Below, piece after piece: positions 8,578 to 17,642 of a stretch of DNA of 64,000 nt. Position 1 is the first letter of the stretch. Each line of letters opens with the position of its first letter. The stretch is from Streptomyces sp. HUAS MG91. Lineage in GTDB: Bacteria > Actinomycetota > Actinomycetes > Streptomycetales > Streptomycetaceae. The notes beneath the pieces were generated by a model, which was not told where the DNA came from, did no database searches, and was given only the letters and a program-made list of their open reading frames with translations. The stretch spans positions 6,386,001 through 6,450,000 of the forward strand of contig NZ_CP159534.1 of NCBI RefSeq assembly GCF_040529335.1, given 5' to 3'. A program made the translations under genes and the position numbers.

Positions 8578-9119
8578 CCCAGCAGCTCCTCGACGTGCTC
8601 ATCCGGCGCGTCGACCCCGATGTGCCGCTGCCCGCGTACGCGCAGCCGGGCGACGCCGGCGCCGACCTGCGGACCACCGAGGCGTACGAGCTCGCCCCCG
8701 GCGAGCGGACGGTGCTGCCCACCGGAGTGTCTGTCGCCCTGCCGGAGGGGTACGCGGCCTTCGTGCACCCGCGATCCGGTCTTGCCGCGCGCTGCGGTGT
8801 CGCTCTGGTGAATGCCCCGGGGACGGTGGATGCCGGGTACCGTGGAGAGATCAAGGTGATCGTGGTGAATCTCGACCCGCGCGAGAGCGTGCGGTTCGAG
8901 CGCTTCGACCGGATTGCCCAACTGGTCGTCCAGCAGGTCGAGAAGGTTCGCTTCCACGAGGTCGCGGAGCTTCCCGGATCGGCGCGGGCCGAGGGGGGCT
9001 TCGGGTCCACCGGCGGGCATGCCTCTGTGGGTGTCTCCGCCGGGACCGTCGAGGACACAGACGGTCAAAAGGGTGGGAATCGATACGCTTCGGTCGTATC
9101 CGACCGGGAAGGACAGTGA
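8574..9119 (+). CDS. dut: dUTP diphosphatase
   Basis: This 181-residue trimeric-type dUTPase has all five motifs in order: QPGDAGADL, HPRSGLA, VDAGYRGEI, RIAQLVVQ and the C-terminal arm ARAEGGFGSTG. It converts dUTP to dUMP and pyrophosphate, limiting uracil misincorporation and feeding dTMP synthesis. It has about 30 extra residues after motif 5. It sits between the thioesterase (4-bp overlap) and the DUF3710 gene (1-bp gap), forming a three-gene operon. Confidence 0.96.
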   Translation: MTQQLLDVLIRRVDPDVPLPAYAQPGDAGADLRTTEAYELAPGERTVLPTGVSVALPEGYAAFVHPRSGLAARCGVALVNAPGTVDAGYRGEIKVIVVNLDPRESVRFERFDRIAQLVVQQVEKVRFHEVAELPGSARAEGGFGSTGGHASVGVSAGTVEDTDGQKGGNRYASVVSDREGQ

Positions 9120-9120
9120 C

Positions 9121-9906
9121 GTGTTCGGACGTCGCAAGAAGAACAGCTCCGCTGAGGACGCAGTGGACGCGGCGGGCGAGGCCGAGCAGGTCGTCGACGG
9201 ACCCGTCGACAGTGCCGACAGTGCCGACGACGCCGCGGCCGGGTCGCAGCGGGTGCGGCTCGAGCCCGAGCCGCGTCCCGACGGCCCCTGGGACGGCTCC
9301 GAGGTCCGTGAGCCCGGCGAGGGCCGGGTCGACCTCGGCGGGCTCTTCGTCCCCGGTGTAGAGGGCATGGAGCTGCGGGTGGAGGTCGCGGGAGACGCGA
9401 TCGTCGCCGCGACCGTGGTCCTGCGGGACAGCGCGATCCAGCTGCAGGCCTTCGCCGCCCCCAAGAAGGAGGGCATCTGGGGCGAGGTCCGCGAGGAGAT
9501 CGCCTCGGGCATCACTCAGCAGGGTGGTGTGATCGACGAGATCGAGGGTCCGCTCGGCTGGGAGCTGCGTGCCCAGGTGCCGGTGCAGCTGCCCGACGGC
9601 ACGGGCGGCTTCCAGGTCGTCCGGTTCATCGGTGTGGACGGTCCGCGCTGGTTCCTGCGCGGTGTGATCTCGGGCCAGGGCGCGGTGCAGCCGCAGGCCG
9701 CCGGTCTGCTGGAGCAGATCTTCCGTGACACGGTCGTGGTGCGCGGCGACGGTCCGATGGCCCCGCGCGACCCGATCGTCCTCAAGCTCCCGGACGACGC
9801 GCAGATGGTCGCCGAGGGCGCCGCTCAGGACAGCCAGGAGGCTTCGCGCTTCTCCGGCGGCATGGGCCAGCTGGCCCGCGGCCCGGAGATCACCGAGGTG
9901 CGCTGA
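9121..9906 (+). CDS. DUF3710 family protein
   Basis: This 261-residue soluble protein has a GTG start directly after dut. The N-terminus (MFGRRKK, then an acidic Ala/Asp stretch to about residue 55) is disordered. The rest is the DUF3710 domain, with GLFVPGVEGMELRVEV and a C-terminal RDPIVLKLP segment. Its placement next to dut is conserved in Streptomyces. The function is unknown. A strong terminator follows. Confidence 0.9.
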   Translation: MFGRRKKNSSAEDAVDAAGEAEQVVDGPVDSADSADDAAAGSQRVRLEPEPRPDGPWDGSEVREPGEGRVDLGGLFVPGVEGMELRVEVAGDAIVAATVVLRDSAIQLQAFAAPKKEGIWGEVREEIASGITQQGGVIDEIEGPLGWELRAQVPVQLPDGTGGFQVVRFIGVDGPRWFLRGVISGQGAVQPQAAGLLEQIFRDTVVVRGDGPMAPRDPIVLKLPDDAQMVAEGAAQDSQEASRFSGGMGQLARGPEITEVR

Positions 9907-9927
9907 CGCGCGCAGTCGTCGTACGTG

Positions 9928-9971
9928 GCCGGGGGCCGCGCATCCGCAAGGGTGCGCGGCCCCCGGCTTTT
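9928..9971 (+). terminator. Intrinsic terminator of the dut operon
   Basis: An 18-bp stem with one mismatch (9928-9945 with 9950-9967) and a GCAA tetraloop is followed by TTTT. Confidence 0.9.
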
Positions 9972-10009
9972 CGCTGCCCGGCTCCCAACTGCCGTTCTTT
10001 CTTCAGTAC

Positions 10010-10038
10010 TTGACGGAAGGCTGGTCCGTACCTAGGGT
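10010..10038 (+). promoter_or_regulatory. Sigma-HrdB-type promoter
   Basis: TTGACG, a 17-base spacer and TAGGGT match the Streptomyces housekeeping consensus. It lies 55 bp before the start of the secreted lyase-family gene. Confidence 0.75.
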
Positions 10039-10092
10039 CACCGGCCAACGCCAGAGTTCACATTGGCGCCCCACGTTCATATACGAGAACGG

Positions 10093-11313
10093 ATGGCCCC
10101 CACCATGCAGGCTCGTCACAGAAGATCGCGCACCGCCCTGCTCGCCACCCTGACGACCACCGTCACGGCCCTCGTGGCCGGCGTCCTCGCCCTGCCCGGC
10201 GCCGACCGCGCGGAGGCGGCGCCGAGCACCTTCGCCCATCCCGGAGTCACCGTCTCCAAGGGGCAGCTCGACTTCGCCAAGGCCAAGGTCGACGCCGGGG
10301 CGCAGCCGTGGAAGAGCGCCTACGACCAGATGATGGCCAGCAAGTACGCGGACCTGAACCGCACCCCCAAGCCCCGCGCCACCGTCGAGTGCGGCTCGTA
10401 CTCCAACCCCAATTACGGCTGCACCGACGAGCGCGAGGACGCGATAGCCGCGTACACCGACGCCCTCGCCTGGTACTTCACCCGCGACGAGCGCTACGCG
10501 AAGAAGTCGATCGCGCTCATGGACGCCTGGTCCGGGACGATCAAGGAGCACACCAACAGCAACGCGCCGCTCCAGACCGGCTGGGCCGGCTCCTCCTGGC
10601 CCAAGGCCGCCGAGATCATCAAGTACACGTACAGCGGCGGCTGGGCGAACGAGGGCCGCTTCCGGACGATGCTGCGTGACGTCTACCTGCCCAAGGTCAT
10701 CAACGGCAGCAACTCCAACGGCAACTGGGAGCTGTCGATGATGGAGGCCGCCGTCGGGATCTCCGTCTTCCTGGAGGACAAGGCCTCGTACGACAAGGCC
10801 ATGGCGAAGTTCCGGACCCGGACGGCCGCGTACGTCTATCTGGCCTCGGACGGCGACCTGCCCAAGACCGTGCCGAGCCAGAACCTCGACACCAAGGCGA
10901 AGATCGTCAGCTACTGGCAGGGGCAGTCCACCTTCGTGACGGGCCTGACGCAGGAGACCTGTCGCGACTTCACGCACACCGGGTACGGCATCTCGGCCAT
11001 CTCGCACATCGCCGAGACCAGCCGCATCCAGGGGCAGGACCTGTACGGCACGGACGTCGGCGAGCGGCTACGGCAGGCGCTCGGCCTCCAGGCCAAGTAC
11101 GAGCTCGGTGAGGCGCCGCCCAGCTGGCTGTGCGGCGGCAGCGTCAACCGCGGCCTCGGTCCGGTCACGGAGGTCGGCTACAACGCGCTGCACACCCGCC
11201 TCGGCACCGCGATGACCAACACCCAGAAGCTCACCGAGCAGCAGCGGCCCGCCGGGTCCAACAACCTGTTCGTGGCCTGGGAGACCCTGACGCACGCCGA
11301 GAACCCGAGCTAG
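10093..11313 (+). CDS. Secreted alginate-lyase-family protein
   Basis: This is a protein of about 406 residues with a Sec signal peptide (basic RHRRSRT, a hydrophobic core, cleavage near AEAA). The body is an alpha/alpha-barrel of the alginate_lyase family, with the Asn-containing motif SNGNWELSMMEAA and the HTGYGISAISHIAE segment expected to carry catalytic His and Tyr. Relatives cleave uronate polymers by beta-elimination; glucuronan (as in PL38) is as likely as alginate. ATG 10093 is chosen, but ATG 10105 is also possible. It is monocistronic, with its own promoter, between two conserved housekeeping blocks. Confidence 0.8.
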   Translation: MAPTMQARHRRSRTALLATLTTTVTALVAGVLALPGADRAEAAPSTFAHPGVTVSKGQLDFAKAKVDAGAQPWKSAYDQMMASKYADLNRTPKPRATVECGSYSNPNYGCTDEREDAIAAYTDALAWYFTRDERYAKKSIALMDAWSGTIKEHTNSNAPLQTGWAGSSWPKAAEIIKYTYSGGWANEGRFRTMLRDVYLPKVINGSNSNGNWELSMMEAAVGISVFLEDKASYDKAMAKFRTRTAAYVYLASDGDLPKTVPSQNLDTKAKIVSYWQGQSTFVTGLTQETCRDFTHTGYGISAISHIAETSRIQGQDLYGTDVGERLRQALGLQAKYELGEAPPSWLCGGSVNRGLGPVTEVGYNALHTRLGTAMTNTQKLTEQQRPAGSNNLFVAWETLTHAENPS

Positions 11314-11326
11314 GCGTACGGGGGCG

Positions 11327-11363
11327 GGCGGCTTCGGCGCATCAGGGTTGCGTCAAAGCCGCC
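11327..11363 (+). terminator. Probable terminator of the lyase gene
   Basis: The inverted repeat GGCGGCTT/AAGCCGCC with a 21-base loop begins 13 bp after the stop. Confidence 0.5.
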
Positions 11364-11450
11364 AGCTCACCGGGCATCCATCCCCTTTGTCGGAATTGCT
11401 GGCCGTAAGGTCGACGCTGCGTGGAGCGGTGACTGAAAGACAATGGGGCC

Positions 11451-14027
11451 ATGGGACGCGGCAAGCTACGGATCTATCTCGGGTCGGCACCGGGCGTCGG
11501 CAAGACGTACGCGATGCTCTCCGAGGCGCACCGCCGCGTCGAGCGCGGCACCGACTGCGTGGTCGCGTTCGTCGAGCACCACGGGCGTACGCGCACCGAG
11601 GTGATGCTGCACGGCCTGGAGCAGGTGACGCGGGCGGAGGTCGAGTACCGCGGGTCGGTCTTCCAGGAGATGGACGTCGACGCCGTGCTGCGGCGGGCGC
11701 CCGCCGTCGCCCTCGTCGACGAGCTGGCCCACACGAACGTGCCGGGCTCCCGCAACACCAAGCGCTGGCAGGACGTCGAGGAGCTGCTCGCCGCCGGCAT
11801 CGACGTCGTCTCGACGGTGAACATCCAGCACCTGGAGTCACTGGGCGACGTCGTCGAGTCGATCACCGGGGTCCGGCAGCGCGAGACCGTGCCGGACGAG
11901 ATGGTCCGGCGGGCCGATCAGATCGAGCTGGTCGACATGTCGCCCCAGGCGCTGCGCCGCCGCATGGCGCACGGCAACATCTACAAGCCCGACAAGGTCG
12001 ACGCGGCCCTGTCGAACTACTTCCGCCCCGGCAACCTCACGGCGCTGCGCGAGCTGGCCCTGCTCTGGGTCGCCGACCGGGCCGACGAGTACCTCCAGGA
12101 GTACCGGGGCGAGCACAACATCCGCTCCACCTGGCAGGCCCGCGAGCGGATCGTCGTCGGTCTCACGGGCGGTCCCGAGGGCCGGACGCTGATCAGACGG
12201 GCGGCGCGGCTCGCGGAGAAGGGCGCCGGGGGCGAGGTCCTGGCGGTGTACATCGCGCGCAGCGACGGTCTCACCGCCGCGTCCCCGAAGGAGCTGGCGC
12301 TCCAGCGCACCCTCGTCGAAGACCTCGGCGGAACGTTCCATCATGTGATCGGCGACGACATCCCCGCCGCGCTCCTGGAGTTCGCGCGCGGGGTCAACGC
12401 CACCCAGATCGTCCTCGGCTCCTCCCGCCGCAAGACCTGGCAGTACATGTTCGGGCCCGGCGTCGGCGCGACCGTCGCCCGCGAGTCCGGCCCCGACCTC
12501 GACGTGCACATCGTCACGCACGAGGAGGTCGCCAAGGGACGCGGCCTGCCCGTCGCGCGCGGCGCCCGGCTCGGCCGGTCCCGCGTCGTGTGGGGCTGGC
12601 TCATCGGCGTCGGCGGCCCCGCGCTGCTCGCGCTGGCCCTCACCAACGTGGACAGCGACCTCGGCCTCGCCAACGACATGCTGCTGTTCCTGTCCCTGAT
12701 CGTGGCGGCGGCGCTGGTCGGCGGGCTGCTGCCGGCGCTCGCCTCGGCGGCGTTCGGCTCGCTCCTGCTGAACTACTACTTCACCCCGCCGCTGCACCTG
12801 TGGACCGTCGCGGACCCGAAGAACATCGTGGCCATCGCCATCTTCGTCGGGGTCGCGGTGTCCGTGGCGTCGGTGGTGGACCTGGCGGCCCGGCGCACCC
12901 ACCAGGCGGCCCGGCTGCGCGCCGAGTCGGAGATCCTGTCGTTCCTCGCGGGCAGCGTGCTGCGCGGCGAGACCACCCTGGAGGCGCTCCTGGAACGCGT
13001 CCGGGAGACCTTCGCGATGGACTCCGTGGCGCTCCTGGAACGGGCGAGTGACACCGAGCCGTGGACCTGCGCGGGCAGCGTCGGACCGCAGCCGCTCGGC
13101 CGCCCCGAGGACGCCGACGTCGACATGCCGGTGGGCGACCACATGGCGCTCGCCCTGTCCGGCCGGGTGCTGCCCGCCGAGGACCGGCGCGTGCTCGCCG
13201 CGTTCGCCGCGCAGGCCGCCGTCGTCCTCGACCGCCAGCGGCTGCGCTCCGAGGCCGACCAGGCCCGTTCGCTCGCCGAGGGCAACCGCATCCGCACCGC
13301 GCTGCTGGCGGCCGTCTCGCACGACCTGCGCACCCCGCTCGCCGGCATCAAGGCATCCGTGTCGTCCCTGCGCTCCGAGGACGTCGAATGGTCGCCCGAG
13401 GACCAGGCGGAACTGCTCGCCGGGATCGAGGAGGGCGCGGACCGTCTCGATCACCTGGTCGGGAACCTGCTGGACATGTCGCGCCTCCAGACCGGCACGG
13501 TCACCCCGCTGATCCGGGAGATCGACCTCGACGAGGTGGTCCCGCTGGCCCTGGTCGGCGTACCGGACCCGGAGCTGAGCGTCGATCTGGACGTTCCCGA
13601 GTCGCTGCCCATGGTGAGCGTGGACAAGGGGCTGCTGGAGCGGGCGGTCGCCAACATCGTGGAGAACGCCGTGAAGTACAGCCCGCCCGACGAGCCGGTG
13701 CTGGTCGCGGCCAGTGCGCTGGGCGACCGTGTCGAGCTGCGGGTGGTGGACCGGGGACCGGGCGTTCCGGACGAGGCGAAGGACCGCATCTTCGCGCCGT
13801 TCCAGCGCTACGGTGACGCTCCCCGGGGTGCCGGAGTGGGGCTCGGGCTCGCGGTCGCGCGGGGCTTCGCCGAGGCGATGGGCGGCACGCTCACCGCCGA
13901 GGACACCCCGGGCGGCGGCCTCACCATGGTCCTCACCCTGCGCGCGGCGCACGCGGACCGGGCGCCGCTGACCACACTTGATCAACCGTTGATCCGTACG
14001 ACAGCTCAGAGAGGCAGGTCCGCATGA
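11451..14027 (+). CDS. kdpD: KdpD-type sensor histidine kinase
   Basis: This 858-residue protein has the full KdpD layout. A cytoplasmic KdpD domain carries the Walker A motif GSAPGVGKT (11-19) and DELAHTN. A universal-stress-protein-like domain spans about 235-355, and a DUF4118 four-helix membrane block about 380-490. A GAF-like linker precedes the H-box VSHDLRTPLAGIKAS, N-box NIVENAVKYS and G-box GVGLGLAVARG. KdpD senses potassium limitation or osmotic stress and phosphorylates KdpE. It overlaps kdpE by ATGA. No kdpFABC genes lie in this window. Confidence 0.95.
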   Translation: MGRGKLRIYLGSAPGVGKTYAMLSEAHRRVERGTDCVVAFVEHHGRTRTEVMLHGLEQVTRAEVEYRGSVFQEMDVDAVLRRAPAVALVDELAHTNVPGSRNTKRWQDVEELLAAGIDVVSTVNIQHLESLGDVVESITGVRQRETVPDEMVRRADQIELVDMSPQALRRRMAHGNIYKPDKVDAALSNYFRPGNLTALRELALLWVADRADEYLQEYRGEHNIRSTWQARERIVVGLTGGPEGRTLIRRAARLAEKGAGGEVLAVYIARSDGLTAASPKELALQRTLVEDLGGTFHHVIGDDIPAALLEFARGVNATQIVLGSSRRKTWQYMFGPGVGATVARESGPDLDVHIVTHEEVAKGRGLPVARGARLGRSRVVWGWLIGVGGPALLALALTNVDSDLGLANDMLLFLSLIVAAALVGGLLPALASAAFGSLLLNYYFTPPLHLWTVADPKNIVAIAIFVGVAVSVASVVDLAARRTHQAARLRAESEILSFLAGSVLRGETTLEALLERVRETFAMDSVALLERASDTEPWTCAGSVGPQPLGRPEDADVDMPVGDHMALALSGRVLPAEDRRVLAAFAAQAAVVLDRQRLRSEADQARSLAEGNRIRTALLAAVSHDLRTPLAGIKASVSSLRSEDVEWSPEDQAELLAGIEEGADRLDHLVGNLLDMSRLQTGTVTPLIREIDLDEVVPLALVGVPDPELSVDLDVPESLPMVSVDKGLLERAVANIVENAVKYSPPDEPVLVAASALGDRVELRVVDRGPGVPDEAKDRIFAPFQRYGDAPRGAGVGLGLAVARGFAEAMGGTLTAEDTPGGGLTMVLTLRAAHADRAPLTTLDQPLIRTTAQRGRSA

Positions 14028-14707
14028 CCCGGGTGCTCGTGGTCGACGACGAACCGCAGATCGTCCGCGCCCTCGTCATCAACCTGAAGGCGCGCAAGTA
14101 CGAGGTGGACGCCGCCGCCGACGGCGCGCAGGCGCTGCAGCTCGCCGCCGCTCGCCACCCGGACGTCATCGTGCTCGACCTGGGCCTGCCCGACATGGAC
14201 GGCGTCGAGGTCATCAGGGGGCTGCGCGGCTGGACCCGGGTGCCGATCCTGGTGCTGTCCGCCCGCCACTCCTCGGACGAGAAGGTCGAGGCGCTCGACG
14301 CGGGCGCCGACGACTACGTCACCAAGCCCTTCGGCATGGACGAACTCCTTGCCCGCCTGCGGGCGGCCGTGCGGCGGGCCGAGCCCACCGGCGGCGGCGA
14401 GGACGAGGGGATCGTCGAGACGTCCGACTTCACGGTCGACATGGCCGCCAAGAAGGTCAACAGGGACGGCCGCGACGTACGTCTCACCCCGACCGAATGG
14501 CACCTCCTGGAGGTGCTGGTGCGCAACACGGGCCGCCTGGTGAGCCAGAAGCAGCTGCTGCAGGAGGTGTGGGGCCCCTCTTACGGTACGGAGACGAACT
14601 ATCTCCGTGTGTACATGGCGCAACTGCGCCGCAAGCTGGAGACCGATCCGTCCCATCCGCGGCACTTCATCACCGAGCCCGGAATGGGGTACAGGTTCGA
14701 GAAGTAG
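14024..14707 (+). CDS. kdpE: KdpE response regulator
   Basis: This 227-residue OmpR-family regulator has acidic residues VVDDEP at 7-11, phospho-acceptor Asp51 in VIVLDLGLPDMDG, Lys in VTKPFG, and a winged helix ending in a YLRVYMAQLRRKLE recognition region and GMGYRF. It is the partner of the preceding kinase, by overlap and family. Since kdpFABC is not adjacent, its targets may lie elsewhere or include the neighbouring Trk/KimA-like genes. Confidence 0.95.
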   Translation: MTRVLVVDDEPQIVRALVINLKARKYEVDAAADGAQALQLAAARHPDVIVLDLGLPDMDGVEVIRGLRGWTRVPILVLSARHSSDEKVEALDAGADDYVTKPFGMDELLARLRAAVRRAEPTGGGEDEGIVETSDFTVDMAAKKVNRDGRDVRLTPTEWHLLEVLVRNTGRLVSQKQLLQEVWGPSYGTETNYLRVYMAQLRRKLETDPSHPRHFITEPGMGYRFEK

Positions 14708-14747
14708 CCCCTGCGTCCGTGCCGGTGGCCCCGGGTACGCTTCCAGT

Positions 14748-15128
14748 ATGAGTGCTGTTGCGGGCCGTTTCCGGCGCATGCTCGACCGACTCTCCACCTC
14801 GCAGGAGGACCTGGAGTCGGAGGAGCTGCGCGAGGACTCGGAGACCACTGGCTGTACGCGGATCGGGGACTGCCACGACCGACAGATCGTGACGGTTACT
14901 GGTACGTTGCGCACGGTGACCCTGCGGCCACGCGCCGGAGTCCCGGCCCTGGAAGCGGAGTTGTTCGACGGTTCGGCCGCGCTCGACGTGGTCTGGCTCG
15001 GCCGGCGCTCGATCGTGGGCATCGAGCCGGGCCGCAAACTGATCGCATCGGGGCGTGTCTCGATGAGCCGGGGCCGTAGGGTGCTCTTCAACCCCAAGTA
15101 CGAACTCAGACCGCTCGGACGGGAGTAG
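14748..15128 (+). CDS. OB-fold nucleic-acid-binding domain protein
   Basis: This 126-residue protein starts at ATG 14748. After about 35 residues (RMLDRLSTSQEDLESEEL) comes a single OB-fold: RQIVTVTGTLRTVTLRP, then ELFDGSAALDVVWLGRR and GRKLIASGRVS. Such RecG-wedge-like OB domains bind single-stranded nucleic acid. It precedes the DUF3159 gene by 3 bp, a pairing typical of Streptomyces. The role is unknown. Confidence 0.8.
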   Translation: MSAVAGRFRRMLDRLSTSQEDLESEELREDSETTGCTRIGDCHDRQIVTVTGTLRTVTLRPRAGVPALEAELFDGSAALDVVWLGRRSIVGIEPGRKLIASGRVSMSRGRRVLFNPKYELRPLGRE

Positions 15129-15131
15129 CCG

Positions 15132-15920
15132 GTGACGTCCCTCGACGACAAGCCGACCGATCGCGAAGCCGGTGCCGACGCCGACGCGACCACGGACAGG
15201 GCGGTGACCGAGGCCGCGCTCTTCGATGCCTTCGGCGGTGTGCGGGGCATGGTGGAGACCGTGGTCCCCGGCCTGCTCTTCGTGACCATCTTCACGATCA
15301 ACAAGGACCTGCACGTGTCGGCCATCGCGGCCCTCGCGGTGTCCCTCGTCCTGGTGGTCGTGCGCCTGGTCATGAAGGACACGGTCAAGCACGCCTTCAG
15401 CGGTGTCTTCGGCGTCGCCTTCGGTGTCGTCTTCGCGATGATGACCGGCAACGCCAAGGACTTCTATCTGCCGGGCATGCTCTACACGCTGGGCCTCGCG
15501 GTCGCGTACATCGTGACCACGCTGTGCGGGGTTCCCCTGATCGGGTTGATCCTCGGCCCGGTGTTCAAGGAGAACCTGTCGTGGCGGACGCGCAACCCCG
15601 GCCGCAAGAAGGCCTATGCGAAGGCGAGTTGGGCCTGGGGGCTCATCCTGCTCGCGAAGTGCGCGATCCTCTTCCCGATGTACTTCTGGGCCGACACCGA
15701 CTCGGACAACACGCAGTTCGGCTGGGTGCTCATCGCGCTGAAGATCCCGCCGTTCCTGCTGGCCGTGTGGCTGACGTGGGTGTTCCTCGCCAAGGCTCCG
15801 CCGCCCATCGACGTGTTCGCGGAGATGGAGGCCGAGGAGGCTGCCGCCAAGGAGCGGGAGGCCGGCGGTGAGGGGGCCGCGTCCTCCGGGGGGCCTGCGC
15901 GCCATCGTCGCGAGAGCTGA
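15132..15920 (+). CDS. DUF3159 family membrane protein
   Basis: This 262-residue protein has an acidic N-terminus, then six or so membrane helices (ETVVPGLLFVTIF, AIAALAVSLVLVVVRLV, FGVAFGVVFAMM, LGLAVAYIVTTL, WGLILLAKCAILFPMYFW, IPPFLLAVWLTWVF) and a charged C-terminal tail. The family motif FGGVRGMVETVVP opens the domain. The function is not known. Position among potassium genes hints at, but does not prove, an ion-related role. Confidence 0.88.
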   Translation: MTSLDDKPTDREAGADADATTDRAVTEAALFDAFGGVRGMVETVVPGLLFVTIFTINKDLHVSAIAALAVSLVLVVVRLVMKDTVKHAFSGVFGVAFGVVFAMMTGNAKDFYLPGMLYTLGLAVAYIVTTLCGVPLIGLILGPVFKENLSWRTRNPGRKKAYAKASWAWGLILLAKCAILFPMYFWADTDSDNTQFGWVLIALKIPPFLLAVWLTWVFLAKAPPPIDVFAEMEAEEAAAKEREAGGEGAASSGGPARHRRES

Positions 15921-15980
15921 GGCCGGTTCGCGGGTGCACGTCGTGAGTGGTTGCTCGCGCAGTTCCCCGCGCCCCTAAAA

Positions 15981-16025
15981 GCGAGAAGGCGCCCGGTGAG
16001 CAAAGCTCACCGGGCGCCTTCTCGC
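15981..16025. terminator. Bidirectional terminator, 21-bp stem
   Basis: A perfect 21-bp inverted repeat (15981-16001 and 16005-16025) with an AAA loop lies between convergent DUF3159 and TrkA genes, ending 4 bp before the TrkA stop codon. Confidence 0.92.
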
Positions 16026-16028
16026 TTC

Positions 16029-16700
16029 TTACGCGCCTTCGCGGCGGACCGAGAGGAGGTCCTCCAGTTGTTCCTCGCGGGCCTGGGCGGCCACGAACAG
16101 CAGTTCGTCGCCCGCCTCCAGGGAGTCCTCCTGGCTGGGGGCCAGGACGCGGGTGCCGCGGATGATCGTCACCAGCGACGTGTCCTCCGGCCACTGGACG
16201 TCGCCCACGCGCGTGCCGGCGAGCGCCGACTCCGGCGGGAGCGTCAGCTCCACCAGGTTCGCGTCGCCGTGGCTGAAGCGCAGCAGGCGCACCAGGTCAC
16301 CGACGCTGACGGCCTCCTCGACCAGGGCGGACATGAGGCGCGGGGTGGAGACGGCGACGTCGACGCCCCACGACTCGTTGAACAGCCACTCGTTCTTCGG
16401 GTTGTTGACCCGGGCGACGACGCGCGGGACCCCGTACTCGGTCTTCGCGAGCAGGGAGACGACCAGGTTGACCTTGTCGTCGCCGGTGGCCGCGATGACC
16501 ACGTTGCAGCGCTGGAGCGCCGCCTCGTCCAGGGACGTGATCTCACAGGCGTCGGCGAGCAGCCACTCCGCCTGCGGGACGCGCTCGACCGAGATGGCGG
16601 TCGGCGCCTTGTCGACGAGCAGGACCTCGTGCCCGTTCTCCAGGAGCTCGCCCGCGATCGAGCGGCCGACGGCTCCGGCTCCGGCAATGGCGACCCTCAT
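16029..16700 (-). CDS. TrkA-family potassium uptake subunit (second gene)
   Basis: This 223-residue regulator of K+ conductance has an N-terminal Rossmann fold with GAGAVGRSIAGELLENGHEVLLVDK, an acidic ribose-binding residue and an Asn-rich VARVNNPKN segment, followed by a C-terminal RCK_C domain (LPPESALAGTRVGDV, GDELLFVAA). These cytoplasmic subunits gate K+ transporters in response to nucleotides. The ATG overlaps the upstream trkA stop by one base. The gene pair is divergent from a KimA-like permease. Confidence 0.92.
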   Translation of the reverse strand: MRVAIAGAGAVGRSIAGELLENGHEVLLVDKAPTAISVERVPQAEWLLADACEITSLDEAALQRCNVVIAATGDDKVNLVVSLLAKTEYGVPRVVARVNNPKNEWLFNESWGVDVAVSTPRLMSALVEEAVSVGDLVRLLRFSHGDANLVELTLPPESALAGTRVGDVQWPEDTSLVTIIRGTRVLAPSQEDSLEAGDELLFVAAQAREEQLEDLLSVRREGA

Positions 16701-17371
16701 CAGTGACCGCCCTCCCCTTCAGGGCCTTCGGCGAACGCCGCCTCGACCTTCTCGACGTCGTCCGTGCGCATCATCACGTGGACGAGGTCGCCCTCCTGGA
16801 GCACCGTCTGCGACGTGGGCAGGATCGCCTCGCCGAGCCGGGTCAGGAACGCGACGCGCACGCCCGTCTCCTCCTGGAGGCGGCTGATCCGCTGGCCGAC
16901 CCAGGACTCCGAGGCGTGCACCTCGGCGAGCTGGACCCCGCCGGTGGGATCGCGCCACAGCGGCTCCGCGCCGGACGGCAGCAGGCGGCGCAGCATCTGG
17001 TCGGCGGTCCAGCGGACCGTGGCGACCGTCGGAATGCCCAGGCGCTGGTAGACCTCGGCGCGGCGGGGGTCGTAGATCCGCGCCGCCACGTTCTCGATCC
17101 CGAACATCTCGCGGGCCACGCGGGCGGCGATGATGTTCGAGTTGTCACCGCTGGAGACGGCGGCGAAGGCGCCGGCCTCCTCGATGCCCGCCTCGCGCAG
17201 GGTGTCCTGGTCGAAACCGACACCGGTGACGCGGCGGCCGCCGAACCCGGAGCCCAGACGGCGGAAGGCCGTCGGGTCCTGGTCGACCACGGCGACCGTG
17301 TGGCCCTGCTGTTCCAGGGTCTGGGCAAGCTGGGACCCTACCCGGCCACAGCCCATGATCACGATATGCAC
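16700..17371 (-). CDS. TrkA-family potassium uptake subunit (first gene)
   Basis: This protein of about 223 residues has TrkA_N (VIMGCGRVGSQLAQTLEQQ) and TrkA_C domains. GTG 17371 (MHIVIMGCG) is preferred because the Rossmann strand then starts at residue 2, as in relatives; a GTG at 17386 is also open and has GAGGA immediately before it. Two tandem RCK proteins probably form a heteromeric ring on a K+ transporter. The divergent promoter region (271 bp) is shared with the KimA-like permease. Confidence 0.92.
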   Translation of the reverse strand: MHIVIMGCGRVGSQLAQTLEQQGHTVAVVDQDPTAFRRLGSGFGGRRVTGVGFDQDTLREAGIEEAGAFAAVSSGDNSNIIAARVAREMFGIENVAARIYDPRRAEVYQRLGIPTVATVRWTADQMLRRLLPSGAEPLWRDPTGGVQLAEVHASESWVGQRISRLQEETGVRVAFLTRLGEAILPTSQTVLQEGDLVHVMMRTDDVEKVEAAFAEGPEGEGGH

Positions 17372-17642
17372 GGCCCTACCCCGCACTCCTCATAGGCCTA
17401 CTGACCTGCGTAAACGTCCTGCTCATGTCTCTCTCTCGCGGCTCGGTCCAGCCGGTGTGGCTCGATCTCGGGCACGGTGCGGGCTTGTGTTGCGGCTCGC
17501 GCTCTGGACCACCGTATCGGCAATGGGCGCGAACTCGACCTTCGCGTGGTGGCACTAGATCGTCGGGGACTTGGGGGAGGGCTGTGGACGAATAGGGGTG
17601 GCGGGTGGGCGGCCCCCCGTTCGAACGCTTACGATCCTCTGC

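Noticed and set aside
11838..13985. 715-codon antisense frame in kdpD
   Set aside because: kdpD has all family motifs; the antisense product has none.
17372..17642. Search for a c-di-AMP (ydaO-type) riboswitch before the KimA-like gene
   Set aside because: I could not find the conserved ydaO core or a pairing that would form it in these 271 bases.
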